Source of the DNA: Streptomyces sp. MspMP-M5
GTDB taxonomy: Bacteria; Actinomycetota; Actinomycetes; Streptomycetales; Streptomycetaceae
Direction: 5' to 3'
Assembly (NCBI RefSeq): GCF_000373585.1
Contig: NZ_KB891918.1
Coordinates: 154,124 to 218,123, forward strand
Length of the DNA: 64,000 nucleotides
How positions within the stretch are numbered: the first letter of the stretch is position 1; every line of letters starts with the position of its first letter. The notes under the pieces were generated by a model. That model had not been told where the DNA came from. It worked only from the letters and a program-made list of their open reading frames with translations, and ran no database searches. The position numbers and the translations under genes were made by a program. Shown one piece after another: positions 41,788 to 51,169 of the stretch.

Positions 41788-43557
41788 TCAGTCCTTGATC
41801 TCGCAGATCACCGCGCCGGAGGTGAGCGCCGCGCCCACCTCGGCGGTCAGGCCCTTGACGGTGCCCGAGCGGTGCGCGTTGATCGGCTGCTCCATCTTCA
41901 TCGCCTCCAGGACGACGACCAGTTCGCCCTCGGCGACCTGCTGGCCCTCCTCGACGGCGACCTTGACGATGGTGCCCTGCATCGGGGAGGCCAGGGTGTC
42001 ACCGGAGACCGCGCTGCCGCTCTTCTTGGTGGCCTTGCGCTTGGGCTTGGCACCCCCGGCGACCGCGGCCCGCGCCAGCGGCATGCCGAGCGACGCCGGC
42101 AGCGAGACCTCCAGCCGCTTGCCGCCGACCTCGACCACGACGGTCTCGCGGGTGTCCGTCTCGCCCTCCTCGCCACCGGGCGCGGTGAACGGCGGGATCT
42201 CGTTGACGAACTCGGTCTCGATCCACCGGGTGTGGACGGTGAACGGCTCGGCGGAACCGGCCAGTTCGGGGGCGAACGCCGGGTCCTTGACGACCGTGCG
42301 GTGGAACGGGATGGCGGTGGCCATGCCCTCCACCTGGAACTCGTTCAGCGCCCGGGCGGCCCGCTGGAGGGCCTGCTCGCGGGTGGCGCCGGTGACGATC
42401 AGCTTGGCCAGCAGGGAGTCCCAGGCCGGGCCGATGACCGAGCCGGCCTCCACGCCCGCGTCCAGGCGGACGCCCGGGCCCGCCGGCGCGTCGAACCTGG
42501 TGACCGTGCCGGGCGCCGGGAGGAAGTTGCGGCCCGGGTCCTCGCCGTTGATGCGGAACTCGAAGGAGTGGCCGCGCACCGCCGGGTCGTCGTAGCCCAG
42601 TTCCTCGCCGTCGGCGATCCGGAACATCTCGCGGACCAGGTCCAGGCCGGTGACCTCCTCGGTGACCGGGTGCTCCACCTGGAGGCGGGTGTTGACCTCC
42701 AGGAAGGAGATGGTGCCGTCCTGGCCCACGAGGAACTCGCAGGTGCCGGCGCCCTCGTAGCCGGCCTCCTTGAGGATGGCCTTCGAGGCGCGGTACAGCT
42801 CGGCGTTCTGCTCGTCGCTCAGGAACGGCGCGGGGGCCTCCTCGACGAGCTTCTGGTGGCGGCGCTGGAGCGAGCAGTCACGGGTGGAGACGACCACGAC
42901 GTTGCCGTGCTTGTCGGCCAGGCACTGGGTCTCGACGTGCCGCGGGCGGTCGAGGTAGCGCTCGACGAAGCACTCGCCGCGGCCGAAGGCGGCGACCGCC
43001 TCGCGGACCGCGGAGTCGTAGAGCTCGGGGACCTCTTCCAGGGTGCGGGCGACCTTCAGGCCGCGGCCGCCGCCGCCGAACGCCGCCTTGATCGCGATCG
43101 GCAGGCCGTGCTCCTGGGCGAACGCGACGACCTCGTCGGCGCCGGAGACCGGGTCCGGGGTGCCGGCGACCAGCGGGGCACCGGCCCGCTGGGCGATGTG
43201 CCGGGCCGCGACCTTGTCACCGAGGTCGCGGATGGCGTGCGGCGGCGGGCCGATCCAGGTCAGGCCGGCGTCGAGCACGGCCTGCGCGAACTCGGCGTTC
43301 TCGGAGAGGAAGCCATAGCCGGGGTGGATGGCGTCCGCGCCGGAATCGGCGGCCGCCTGGAGGACCTTGGCGATGTCCAGGTAGCTGGTGGCAGGGGTGT
43401 CACCGCCCAGGGCGTATGCCTCGTCCGCGGCACGGACGTGCAGAGCGTCCCGGTCCGGGTCGGCGTAGACCGCTACGCTCCCGATCCCGGCATCCCGGCA
43501 TGCACGGGCAACGCGGACAGCGATTTCGCCACGGTTGGCGATGAGCACCTTGCGCAC
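41788..43557 (-). CDS. accA2: Acyl-CoA carboxylase alpha subunit (biotin carboxylase plus BCCP)
   Basis: Carboxylates its own biotin for transfer to acyl-CoA by PccB/AccB. The 589 residues are the size of S. coelicolor AccA2. The biotin carboxylase domain (1-450) has [18 protein letters not shown], the ATP-grasp loop [13 protein letters not shown] and [17 protein letters not shown] linker (about 450-510) includes a Lys/Ala segment, and the C-terminal BCCP has the biotinyl Lys in [12 protein letters not shown] at 43557 has GGAAGGA 6 nt upstream. The beta, epsilon and biotin-ligase genes are 4-6 kb away on the same segment. Confidence 0.95.
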   Translation of the reverse strand: MRKVLIANRGEIAVRVARACRDAGIGSVAVYADPDRDALHVRAADEAYALGGDTPATSYLDIAKVLQAAADSGADAIHPGYGFLSENAEFAQAVLDAGLTWIGPPPHAIRDLGDKVAARHIAQRAGAPLVAGTPDPVSGADEVVAFAQEHGLPIAIKAAFGGGGRGLKVARTLEEVPELYDSAVREAVAAFGRGECFVERYLDRPRHVETQCLADKHGNVVVVSTRDCSLQRRHQKLVEEAPAPFLSDEQNAELYRASKAILKEAGYEGAGTCEFLVGQDGTISFLEVNTRLQVEHPVTEEVTGLDLVREMFRIADGEELGYDDPAVRGHSFEFRINGEDPGRNFLPAPGTVTRFDAPAGPGVRLDAGVEAGSVIGPAWDSLLAKLIVTGATREQALQRAARALNEFQVEGMATAIPFHRTVVKDPAFAPELAGSAEPFTVHTRWIETEFVNEIPPFTAPGGEEGETDTRETVVVEVGGKRLEVSLPASLGMPLARAAVAGGAKPKRKATKKSGSAVSGDTLASPMQGTIVKVAVEEGQQVAEGELVVVLEAMKMEQPINAHRSGTVKGLTAEVGAALTSGAVICEIKD

Positions 43558-44044
43558 GATGGGTCCTTCCTTGGCGCTACGCCGCAACACACTGAACGCA
43601 GCGAGTTTAGGGACTGGCGACACCACGTGCCGACCCGTTCCCAGGGGTGAGCTTGCCCACACGGAGCGTGCACGCGGCGGTGGTGAGGGACCAAAGTCCG
43701 TTGGAATCCCAGGGTAGGCCCGGATTCCGGGGCTCCGGCGCGCGGCACGGTGTGGCCTAGGTCTCGAACTGCGGACGCCCGGCGGACCGTCAATTCTTTG
43801 TGGAGTCCCTACGAATGGGCGAGTGAAAGTTTTCGGGTGGGCGCGGCGGTCGGGGGCATGCCGGAGGGGGGTCGAACGCGGTGGTGCAGACCCCTTGCCG
43901 TGACCATTACCCGTTAGTAGCGTGCCTGACGCCTTCTGTACTCCTGGTAACGGCTCGTACTGCTGGGAATGGCTCGTAACGACGGCGCGCGGCGGCGCAG
44001 GGCGGCGCACGACCGCGCATGACGGCGGAAGTGGGGTGGGCGAG
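43558..44044. other. Intergenic region between accA2 and a divergent membrane protein
   Basis: About 487 bp without a convincing gene. It must hold the accA2 promoter. I see no strong hairpin, repeat or RNA element; GC content is lower than in the genes from 43740 to 43960. The frame starting at 43922 is an upstream extension of the following gene with no supporting start signal. Confidence 0.5.
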
Positions 44045-44500
44045 GTGGTGGCGGCACGCAGACCGGCGGCCCTGGTGGCGGCGGTGCTCCTGGCCCTGGA
44101 AGCGGCCGGGGTCCTGCTGCTGAACTGGATCCTGAGCATCGTGGTCGACCGGCAGCAGATGTCCCTGGCCGGGCTGCGGCCGGGCGCCATGTCCACCGGT
44201 GCCTGGGCCGGCGGCGCGGTCCTCGCCCTCTTCCTGCTCTGCTGCGCCGCGCTGCTGGCGTACGGCGCACTGCGCGACCGGGCGCCCGGCCGCCTGGCGC
44301 GGATCGCGCTGATCTGCTGCGCGGTGGTGCAGGGCGTCGTCGGCGCACTCTCCGTCGGCCTGGTCGGCTGGCCCGCGTTCGCCGCCATGGCCGTACCGCT
44401 CGCGCTCCTGGTCTTCGCCCTGATCGCCTACGGGGACCAGGCCCCGGAACCGACCGGGAGGCCGGCCGAGGGGCCGACGAGGGACGGCGCGCCGGCCTGA
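44045..44500 (+). CDS. Small integral membrane protein of unknown function
   Basis: A protein of about 151 residues with four hydrophobic segments: [58 protein letters not shown] and [19 protein letters not shown] short polar C-terminal tail ([19 protein letters not shown]) follows. No family recognised. Two adjacent GTG codons at 44045 and 44048, and one at 44036, compete as starts; G-rich sequence lies upstream of all. It converges on maf. Confidence 0.65.
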   Translation: MVAARRPAALVAAVLLALEAAGVLLLNWILSIVVDRQQMSLAGLRPGAMSTGAWAGGAVLALFLLCCAALLAYGALRDRAPGRLARIALICCAVVQGVVGALSVGLVGWPAFAAMAVPLALLVFALIAYGDQAPEPTGRPAEGPTRDGAPA

Positions 44501-44596
44501 GCCCGGCCGGGGCGGGGCGGGCCCGACCCGCACGCACCGGGCGAACTCCCGCCGCAGCGGGCTCCGTTCGGCCTCAACCGCCGACCCGCCGGCCCC

Positions 44597-45214
44597 TCAC
44601 GCCCACAGGTCGGTGATCGTCACGCCCAGGTCGGCGAGCAGACGGCGGAACAGCGGCAGCGAGAGGCCGATGACATTGCCTGGGTCGCCGTCGATGCCGT
44701 CGATGAACGGCGCCGAGCGGCCGTCGAGGGTGAACGCGCCCGCCACGTACAGCGGTTCGCCGCTCGCCACGTAGGCGGCGATCTCGGCGTCGCTGGGCTC
44801 GCCGAACCGGACCGTGGTGGAGGCGGTGGCGGAGACCCGCCGGCCCGACACGGTGTCGATCACGCAGTGGCCGGTGCGCAGGATCCCGGACCGGCCGCGC
44901 ATCGACTTCCAGCGGGCCGTGGCGTCCTCGGCGTCCGCCGGCTTGCCGAGCGCCCGCCCGTCCAGCTCCAGCACCGAGTCGCAGCCGACGACCAGCGCGC
45001 CCGTGGCCTCCGGCCGGGCCGCCACCGCGGCGGCCTTCGCCTCGGCCAGCACGCGGGCCAGCTCCTCCGGGGTGGCGGCGGTGAGCGCGTCCTCGTCGAC
45101 CCCGCTCACCAGGACCTCGGGCGCCAGTCCGGCCTGCCGGAGCAGACCGAGACGGGCCGGGGACTGGGAGGCGAGGACGAGGCGGCGGCGGGAAGCGTCG
45201 GTCATGTCCGCCAT
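44597..45214 (-). CDS. maf: Maf-type nucleoside triphosphate pyrophosphatase
   Basis: Hydrolyses non-canonical or specific nucleoside triphosphates to the monophosphate and PPi. The 205 residues have [18 protein letters not shown] near residue 12, the VSGVDEDAL region, [18 protein letters not shown] near 75 with the catalytic Asp, and [18 protein letters not shown] near 147. ATG at 45214 is used; ATG at 45205 is possible. It lies downstream of a penicillin-binding protein gene on the same strand, consistent with Maf's association with cell-wall and division genes elsewhere. Confidence 0.92.
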   Translation of the reverse strand: MADMTDASRRRLVLASQSPARLGLLRQAGLAPEVLVSGVDEDALTAATPEELARVLAEAKAAAVAARPEATGALVVGCDSVLELDGRALGKPADAEDATARWKSMRGRSGILRTGHCVIDTVSGRRVSATASTTVRFGEPSDAEIAAYVASGEPLYVAGAFTLDGRSAPFIDGIDGDPGNVIGLSLPLFRRLLADLGVTITDLWA

Positions 45215-45305
45215 CGTACGGACGCGGCGGACGCGAGCGGGCCGGGGGCCGACCCGACCCCCGGCCCACTGACGTCCGCCGCGTCCGGGCTCCCCCTACT
45301 TACCG

Positions 45306-46790
45306 CTACTTGTTCAGCACCGCCTGCATCACCGACTTCGCGATCGGGCCGCCCAGCGAGCCGCCGGCGATGTCCGCACGCGGAATGTCCATGTCCTTCG
45401 GGTCGACGAAGACCGCCACCGCCACCGGCGAACTCCCGTCGGGCAGCTTCGCGTAGGAGACGAACCAGGCGTATGGCCGCTCGTCATCCACATTCACGCC
45501 GTGCTGCGCGGTCCCGGTCTTGCCGCCGACCGTCACCCCGTCGATCTTCGCCTTCGACGCGGTGCCGTCCGAGACGGTGTACTCCATCATTTCCTGCACC
45601 TTCTTCGCGGTGCCCTCGGAAACCGCCTGCGGGTCCTTCGGATGCAGCGGCTCCGGGTCGAACTTCTCGATCGTGGAAAGATCCGGGCCGCGCAGTTCCT
45701 CGACCATGTACGGCTTCATCACCTTGCCGTTGTTGGCGATACCGGCGGCGACCATCGCCATCTGGAGCGGGGTGCTGGTGAGATCGCCCTGGCCCATACC
45801 GGTCAGCGCGGTCTTCGGCTGGTCGAGCTTGGCGGGATAACCGCTCTTCGCGGCACGGACCGGGACGAACAGCTCCTCGTTGAAGCCGAACTTCTCCGCC
45901 GTCTCCCGCATTCTGTCCGTCCCGAGCTTGTGCGCGGCGTCCAGGAAGACGTTGTTGCAGGACCACTGCATACCGGTCTTCAGCGACGCCTTGTCGCAGG
46001 GCGCCGACTTGATGTCGTTGGGGACCTGGGTGCGGGTCTGCGGCAGGGTGTACGGGGCGGGCGCGCCGGAGGAGGCGTTGATGTCGGTGACCGTGCCGTG
46101 CTCCAGGGCGGCGGCCGCGGTGAGCACCTTGAAGGTCGAGCCGGGCGGGTAGATCTCGCGCAGCGCCCGGTTGTTCATCGGCTTGGACTTGTCGCCCTCC
46201 AGGGCGAGGTACTTCTTGCCCTCCGCGCCGGTCAGCCCCGCGAAGCTCGACGGGTCGTAGGACGGCGTGCTCGCCATCGCCAGGATCTTGCCGCTGCGCG
46301 GGTCGAGGGCGACCACCGCGCCGGTCGCGTGCAGATCGGTCAGCCCCTTGTACGCGGCCTTCTGCGCCTTCTCGCTGATGGTGGTCAGGACGTCCCCGCC
46401 GCGCGGCTTCTCACCGGTCAGCATCCCGCGCGCCCGGTTGAAGAACAGCCGGTCGTCCTTGCCGCTGAGCACCTTGCGGTAGACGCCCTCCAGCATGGTC
46501 TCGCCCGCCGCCTGCCGGGCGTAGCCGGTGATCGGCGCGTACATGGCGCCGTCGGTGTAGGTGCGCTTGTACTTGAAGTCACCGCTGGTCTCCGTGGACC
46601 CGGTGATCGGTTTGCCGTCCACGATGATGTTGCCGAGCGGATACGAGTACGCCTCGATCTTGACCCGCCGGTTGTTGGTGTCGTTCGCGAGCTGGTCCGC
46701 CTGCACGAACTGCACCCAGGTCACCCGGACCAGCAGGGCGAGTATCAGCACCCCGCAGAAGACGGCTATGTGTCTGAGCGGCCTGTTCAT
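45306..46790 (-). CDS. Penicillin-binding protein, D,D-transpeptidase (class B, PbpA-like)
   Basis: Peptidoglycan transpeptidase anchored by one N-terminal segment (HIAVFCGVLILALLVRVTWV). The 494 residues show a PBP dimerisation region, then the penicillin-binding domain with the active-site Ser in YPPGSTFKV near residue 219, SxN as WSCNN near 288, and KTG as VGGKTGTAQ near 425. GGAGGGGAG precedes the ATG. Its size and motifs fit the FtsI/PbpA-like paralogues common in Streptomyces, which act in growth or sporulation rather than being the essential division enzyme; which one is not decided here. Confidence 0.93.
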   Translation of the reverse strand: MNRPLRHIAVFCGVLILALLVRVTWVQFVQADQLANDTNNRRVKIEAYSYPLGNIIVDGKPITGSTETSGDFKYKRTYTDGAMYAPITGYARQAAGETMLEGVYRKVLSGKDDRLFFNRARGMLTGEKPRGGDVLTTISEKAQKAAYKGLTDLHATGAVVALDPRSGKILAMASTPSYDPSSFAGLTGAEGKKYLALEGDKSKPMNNRALREIYPPGSTFKVLTAAAALEHGTVTDINASSGAPAPYTLPQTRTQVPNDIKSAPCDKASLKTGMQWSCNNVFLDAAHKLGTDRMRETAEKFGFNEELFVPVRAAKSGYPAKLDQPKTALTGMGQGDLTSTPLQMAMVAAGIANNGKVMKPYMVEELRGPDLSTIEKFDPEPLHPKDPQAVSEGTAKKVQEMMEYTVSDGTASKAKIDGVTVGGKTGTAQHGVNVDDERPYAWFVSYAKLPDGSSPVAVAVFVDPKDMDIPRADIAGGSLGGPIAKSVMQAVLNK

Positions 46791-46955
46791 GGTCTCCCCT
46801 CCACCGCGGCACCGCGGTCCGGCCGGTCACCGCGCGGCCGCTTGCCCGAATTGCACTGTCGAGAGAGAAAGAGGCAATTTGGGACGCTGTGGTTGCGGGG
46901 GGTGATGAGGGCCATGGGGAGGAGGGGGTGGGAACCGTGGGAACCCCGAGCGGCG

Positions 46956-47084
46956 TCAGCGCATCAGGAGCACCAGCGTCCCGACCATGATCGCCGTGGC
47001 CAGCACGAAGCCCATCCGACGGAGCTTCGCCTGCACCTCGCGCAGCTCCTCGGGCGGTTCGTCGGGCGGATCGGACCACAGCAT
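46956..47084 (-). CDS. 42-residue membrane protein (MmpB-like)
   Basis: A tiny protein: MLWSDPPDEPPEELREVQAK followed by LRRMGFVLATAIMVGTLVLL and MR. An acidic amphipathic N-terminus, a basic turn (KLRR) and one membrane helix predict an N-in single-span protein. Its position just before the acyl-CoA carboxylase epsilon gene and its sequence match what I recall being annotated in Streptomyces as morphogenic membrane protein MmpB; that name is from memory and uncertain. It lies between the PBP gene and a 28-bp palindrome. Confidence 0.7.
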   Translation of the reverse strand: MLWSDPPDEPPEELREVQAKLRRMGFVLATAIMVGTLVLLMR

Positions 47085-47114
47085 GGCCTCGATCCTCCCG
47101 CCCCTCACGGCGAC

Positions 47115-47142
47115 GGCGCCTGAGTACGCGTACTCAGGCGCC
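47115..47142. repeat. Perfect 28-bp palindrome
   Basis: Fourteen-base arms GGCGCCTGAGTACG and its exact complement with no spacer, centred on GTACGCGTAC. It lies between the epsilon-subunit gene and the 42-residue membrane protein gene, 30 nt upstream of the latter's start and about 50 nt after the former's stop. It may be an operator for the membrane protein or a cruciform-type terminator. Confidence 0.75.
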
Positions 47143-47192
47143 GCCTCACGAAGGACTAGTCAGTGCATCGTGCACCGACCGATTCCGCCAGG

Positions 47193-47408
47193 TCACCGCG
47201 GCCAGAAGCTGGTCCGCCAGGCCCGCGGTCCCGGGTGGGGCATCCGGGACCGGCGCGGAACCGTCGCCGCCGGATCCGACCACTCGCCGCTGTGCCCGCG
47301 CTCCTCCGGGGCGACGCCGGCGGCCACCGCCGCCGCCCGGGCCTGCACCACCGCCAGCGCGGCGGCCAACTCCTCGGGTGTGGGATTGCCCCGTACGACC
47401 TTGATCAT
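47193..47408 (-). CDS. pccE: Acyl-CoA carboxylase epsilon subunit
   Basis: A 71-residue actinobacterial epsilon subunit that stabilises the alpha-beta carboxylase complex. The conserved helix IKVVRGNPTPEELAAALAVV is at the N-terminus, and the C-terminal tail ends in basic, Trp-containing AWRTSFWPR, typical of the family. It follows pccB by 33 nt on the same strand. GGAGG lies about 10 nt before the ATG; a TTG two codons earlier (47414) is closer to it and could be the start. Confidence 0.9.
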   Translation of the reverse strand: MIKVVRGNPTPEELAAALAVVQARAAAVAAGVAPEERGHSGEWSDPAATVPRRSRMPHPGPRAWRTSFWPR

Positions 47409-47441
47409 CGTCAACCGACCTCCTACGGCCCTGTGGCGGGA

Positions 47442-49031
47442 CTACAGCGGGATGTTGCCGTGCTTCTTCGGCGGCAGCGCCTCCCGCTTGTTGCGCAGCG
47501 TGCGCAGCCCGCGGACGATGTGCCGCCGGGTCTCGGACGGCATGATCACCGCGTCGACATAGCCCCGCTCGGCCGCGACGTACGGGTTCAGCAGGGTGTC
47601 CTCGTACTCCTGGATCAGCTCCTGGCGGCGCGTCTCCAGCGCGGCCGGGTCCTCGATCGCCGCCAGCGTCCGGCGGTGCAGGATGTTCACCGCGCCCTGC
47701 GCGCCCATCACCGCGATCTGCGCGGTCGGCCAGGCGAGATTCAGGTCGGCGCCCAGGTGCTTGGAGCCCATGACGTCGTACGCGCCGCCGAACGCCTTCC
47801 GGGTGATCACGGTGATCAGCGGAACCGTCGCCTCCGCGTAGGCGTAGATCAGCTTGGCGCCGCGCCGGATGATCCCGTCGTACTCCTGGTCCGTCCCCGG
47901 CAGGAAGCCCGGGACGTCGACGAACGTCAGCACCGGGATGTTGAACGCGTCGCAGGTCCGCACGAACCGCGCGGCCTTCTCGCTCGCCTTGATGTCCAGG
48001 CAGCCGGCGAACTGCATCGGCTGGTTCGCCACCACGCCGACCGAATGGCCCTCGACCCGCCCGAACCCGGTGAGGATGTTCGGCGCGAACAGCGCCTGGG
48101 TCTCCAGGAATTCACCGTCGTCCAGCACATGCTCGATCGCGGTGTGCATGTCGTAGGGCTGGTTGGCCGAGTCCGGGATCAGGGTGTCCAGCTCGTGGTC
48201 GGCGTCGGAGACCGCCAGGTCCGCCTCCTCCGGGAAGGCCGGCGGATCGGAGAGGTTGTTGGACGGCAGGTACGACAGCAGCCCCTTGACGTACTCGATG
48301 GCGTCCTTCTCGTCGCCCGCCATGTGGTGCGCCACACCCGAGGTGGTGTTGTGCGTACGGGCCCCGCCCAGCTCCTCGAAGCCGACGTCCTCGCCCGTCA
48401 CCGTCTTGATGACGTCCGGGCCGGTGATGAACATGTGCGACGTCTGGTCGACCATCACCGTGAAATCCGTGATGGCCGGCGAATACACCGCACCGCCCGC
48501 GCACGGCCCCACGATCAGGGAAATCTGCGGCACCACACCCGACGCATGCACATTCCGCCGGAAAATCTCCGCGAACAGCCCGAGCGCGGCCACGCCCTCC
48601 TGAATGCGCGCCCCGCCGCCGTCATTGATCCCGATGACCGGGCAGCCGTTCTTCAGCGCGAAGTCCATCACCTTGACGATCTTCTCGCCGTAGACCTCGC
48701 CCAGTGAGCCGCCGAAGATGGTGAAATCCTGCGAATACACGCACACCGGCCGTCCGTCGACGGTCCCGTATCCCGTGACGACACCGTCTCCGTACGGCCG
48801 GTTCTTCTCGATCCCGAAATTCGTCGACCGGTGCCGGGCGAACTCGTCGAGCTCGACGAACGAGCCCTCGTCCAGGAGGAGATCGATACGCTCACGCGCC
48901 GTCAACTTCCCCTTGGCGTGCTGCTTTTCCACCGCGCGGGCGGAGCCGGCATGGGTGGCTTCATCGATCCGCCGCTGCAGATCCGCCAATTTGCCCGCGG
49001 TGGTGTGGATGTTTGCTTCCGGTTCGGACAT
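47442..49031 (-). CDS. pccB: Propionyl-CoA carboxylase beta subunit (carboxyltransferase)
   Basis: Transfers carboxyl from biotin to propionyl-CoA to make methylmalonyl-CoA, a polyketide precursor. The 529 residues have both crotonase-like halves: [19 protein letters not shown] near residue 133, with [12 protein letters not shown] near 175, and [20 protein letters not shown] near 370 with [10 protein letters not shown] near 412. The Asp in AYDVM (residue 419 here) corresponds to Asp422 of S. coelicolor PccB, which favours propionyl-CoA over acetyl-CoA. ATG at 49031 is used because MSEPEA starts there. It is divergent from birA. Confidence 0.95.
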   Translation of the reverse strand: MSEPEANIHTTAGKLADLQRRIDEATHAGSARAVEKQHAKGKLTARERIDLLLDEGSFVELDEFARHRSTNFGIEKNRPYGDGVVTGYGTVDGRPVCVYSQDFTIFGGSLGEVYGEKIVKVMDFALKNGCPVIGINDGGGARIQEGVAALGLFAEIFRRNVHASGVVPQISLIVGPCAGGAVYSPAITDFTVMVDQTSHMFITGPDVIKTVTGEDVGFEELGGARTHNTTSGVAHHMAGDEKDAIEYVKGLLSYLPSNNLSDPPAFPEEADLAVSDADHELDTLIPDSANQPYDMHTAIEHVLDDGEFLETQALFAPNILTGFGRVEGHSVGVVANQPMQFAGCLDIKASEKAARFVRTCDAFNIPVLTFVDVPGFLPGTDQEYDGIIRRGAKLIYAYAEATVPLITVITRKAFGGAYDVMGSKHLGADLNLAWPTAQIAVMGAQGAVNILHRRTLAAIEDPAALETRRQELIQEYEDTLLNPYVAAERGYVDAVIMPSETRRHIVRGLRTLRNKREALPPKKHGNIPL

Positions 49032-49163
49032 CGGGATGCGGCTCCTGCTCGTCCTGGACTGGCACTCGTAACCGAGGGAGGTACGGGTGTGGCTACCGAC
49101 TCGTAGCGTATCGGCGGGACTGCTCTCCGGCACTGCGTCGTTGACCACACCTAGGCTGGGGCC

Positions 49164-50030
49164 ATGACGCCTCAACCACCGGAAAACCGGGACAAAGAAG
49201 CCGGTCGCTGGAGCGATCTGGGCCGCCCGCCGCTGAACGCCACTGCGCTGCGCCGGGCCCTCGTCCGCCCCGGCTCGCTCTGGTCCTCACTGGACGTCGT
49301 TCCCGCCACCGGGTCCACCAACACCGACCTCGCCGAGCGGGCGGCGGCCGGCGGGCTGCGCGAAGGGACCGTCCTCGTCGCCGAGGAGCAGTCCGCCGCC
49401 CGCGGCCGGCTGGACCGCCGCTGGTCGGCGCCGCCGCGCTCCGGCCTCTTCGTCTCCGTCTACCTCACGCCGGCCGTGCCGCCGGCGCGCTGGGGCTGGC
49501 TGCCGCTGCTCGCCGGGGTGGCCACGGCCGCCGCGCTCGCCCGCACCGCCGGCGTCGACACCTCGCTGAAGTGGCCCAACGACCTGCTGGTCACGGTGGA
49601 CGGCGCGGAACGGAAGGCCGGCGGCATCCTCGCCGAACGCGCCGGCGACGGCGTCGTCCTCGGCATCGGCCTCAACGTCTCGCTCACCGCCGACGAACTC
49701 CCCGTCCCCACCGCCGGGTCGCTCGCCCTCGCGGGCGCCGCCAACACCGACCGGGACCCGCTGCTGCGGGCCGTGCTCCGCTCCCTGGAGGAGTGGTACG
49801 GCGAATGGCAGGCGGCGGACGGGGACCCGGCGGGGTGCCGGCTGCAGGGGGCGTATGCGGCGGGGTGCGCGACGCTGGGGCGGAAGGTGCGGGCGTTGCT
49901 GCCGGGCGACCGCTCGATCGAGGGCGAGGCGGTCGCGCTCGACGCGGACGGACGACTCGTGCTGGCCACGGCGGACGGGGTCCAACAGCCGGTGGACGCC
50001 GGGGACATCGTGCATCTGCGCCCGGCGTAG
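49164..50030 (+). CDS. birA: Biotin-[acetyl-CoA-carboxylase] ligase
   Basis: Attaches biotin to the Lys of the BCCP domain of AccA-type subunits. The 288 residues contain [17 protein letters not shown] near residue 37, the adenylate loop [20 protein letters not shown] near 75, LKWPNDLLV near 134, KAGGILAE near 151 and a C-terminal SH3-like domain. There is no N-terminal DNA-binding HTH, so it is a mono-functional ligase without the E. coli repressor role. ATG at 49164 follows TAGGCT by 6 nt, so it may be leaderless. Divergent from pccB, the partner pathway gene. Confidence 0.95.
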   Translation: MTPQPPENRDKEAGRWSDLGRPPLNATALRRALVRPGSLWSSLDVVPATGSTNTDLAERAAAGGLREGTVLVAEEQSAARGRLDRRWSAPPRSGLFVSVYLTPAVPPARWGWLPLLAGVATAAALARTAGVDTSLKWPNDLLVTVDGAERKAGGILAERAGDGVVLGIGLNVSLTADELPVPTAGSLALAGAANTDRDPLLRAVLRSLEEWYGEWQAADGDPAGCRLQGAYAAGCATLGRKVRALLPGDRSIEGEAVALDADGRLVLATADGVQQPVDAGDIVHLRPA

Positions 50031-50150
50031 GCTTTTTCTTCCCACGTTGTGGTGGCGGCGGGTTCCCATTCCGCCGGACCCTGGCGGCCTTGGGTTGCTC
50101 GCCGTGGCGGCGGAAGGTGTGTTTGTGGCCGCCCCACGTTGTCGGCTGCC

Positions 50151-50191
50151 GCCGGCGGGGCGCCGGCGGGGCGCCGGCGGGGCGCCGGCGG
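50151..50191 (+). repeat. 11-bp tandem repeat in left arm
   Basis: The unit GCCGGCGGGGC is repeated about 3.7 times. It is absent from the equivalent place in the right arm. Confidence 0.85.
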
Positions 50192-50874
50192 TTCGTGTGC
50201 GGCTGTGGTGGGGCGGAGGTGGCCTCGGCTTCCCGCCGTAGGGCGCGCGTCGTCCGCAGCCTCGGTGGGGGCGGGCGCTTGCGGCTTCCCGCCGTGGGTG
50301 GGGCCGGAGGGGCTGCCCCGGGGTACGTCCTCGGTGCGGGCGCATCTGCTCAGTCAATTGATGATTACCCCGGCGTTCGCTCCAGATCCTGCGGGCGCAC
50401 CCCGGGACATCCCCTCCGGCCTACGCCGTCGCCGACTCTCCCGCCACTTGGCACCAGACCGTCCCCCCGCCACAGCCGTACCGTCATCGGCGCCCGCGGG
50501 CCCGTCGCTAGCGCGCATGCGGCGCCAGGGTGGGAGTCCGGTCCGGGTCGGTCGCTCTCCCCCTACGGGGCGCCTCCTGGGGGCGCGTCCGTGTAGCCGA
50601 CTGCCAGCCCACGCATAGGCGAGCTCCCTAGGCGGCGAGGCCATAGGGAGGGCGGCGCGACCGCGTGGTTGCCAGCCGTAGAGACGGCCATCGCCCCGGA
50701 GAGCTGCACCCGGCCGCCTCACCTCAGGGGGCGCCTCGCCTAGCCGACCGGTACCGGGGCGGCGGGACAGTCGCCGACGGCGCCGGGTCGGAGGGGATGT
50801 CCCGGAGCCCGCCCGCAGGATCTGGAGCGAACGCCGGGGCATTCGTCATCTGACGGAGCAGATGCGCCCGCACC

Positions 50875-50911
50875 GTGGGGGCACCTCCCGGCCGAAGGCT
50901 GGGGGAGGGTT
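50875..50911. repeat. Interspersed hairpin element in right arm
   Basis: About 37 bp, starting GTGGGGGCACCTCCCGGCCG and ending in GGGGGAGGGTT, with CCTCCC and GGGAGG arms. The left arm lacks it (CCCCGGGGTACGTCCTCGGTGCG instead). I recognise the sequence as a short repeat seen between genes in many Streptomyces genomes (from memory). Confidence 0.65.
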
Positions 50912-51169
50912 CCGGGGCAGCCCCTCCGACCCCACCCACCAGCCGTAGGCGAAGAGACCCCAGCCGACACGGCACCACGCAGCCGACAACGGGGGGCGGC
51001 CACAATCACACCCCCCGCCGCCACGGCGAGCAACCCGAAGCCGCCAGGGTCCGGCGGAATGGCCAGCTCACCGTAACCACAGCGTGGGATGCCAAACCAA
51101 GCGCAGCGACTACGTGAGGCAGAGCACACCTGCCGTATCGTTGAGGCGATCCGTCGCAGGGAGCGGATC

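Larger units (their letters stand above)
50041..51094. repeat. Long imperfect inverted repeat with central spacer
   Basis: The gene-free interval between birA and cya consists of two inverted arms, about 50041-50460 and 50735-51094, around a centre of roughly 275 bp. In the outermost 110 bp of each arm I count close to 88 percent identity when one is reverse-complemented. A second well-matched block is GCGGGCGCATCTGCT...CCAGATCCTGCGGGCG (50336-50415 against 50805-50872). Each arm also carries a private insertion: an 11-bp tandem repeat in the left arm and a 37-bp hairpin element in the right arm. ORFs inside are low-complexity and unconvincing. Confidence 0.8.

Noticed and set aside
43922-44044. 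Upstream extension of the membrane protein at 44045
   Set aside because: No ribosome site and an unlikely N-terminus containing Cys/Trp/Gly-rich sequence; the membrane core starts later.
50049-50842. Open frames of 160-190 codons inside the inverted-repeat block
   Set aside because: Low-complexity translations on both strands, no ribosome sites, and they follow the repeat arms rather than codon-position bias.
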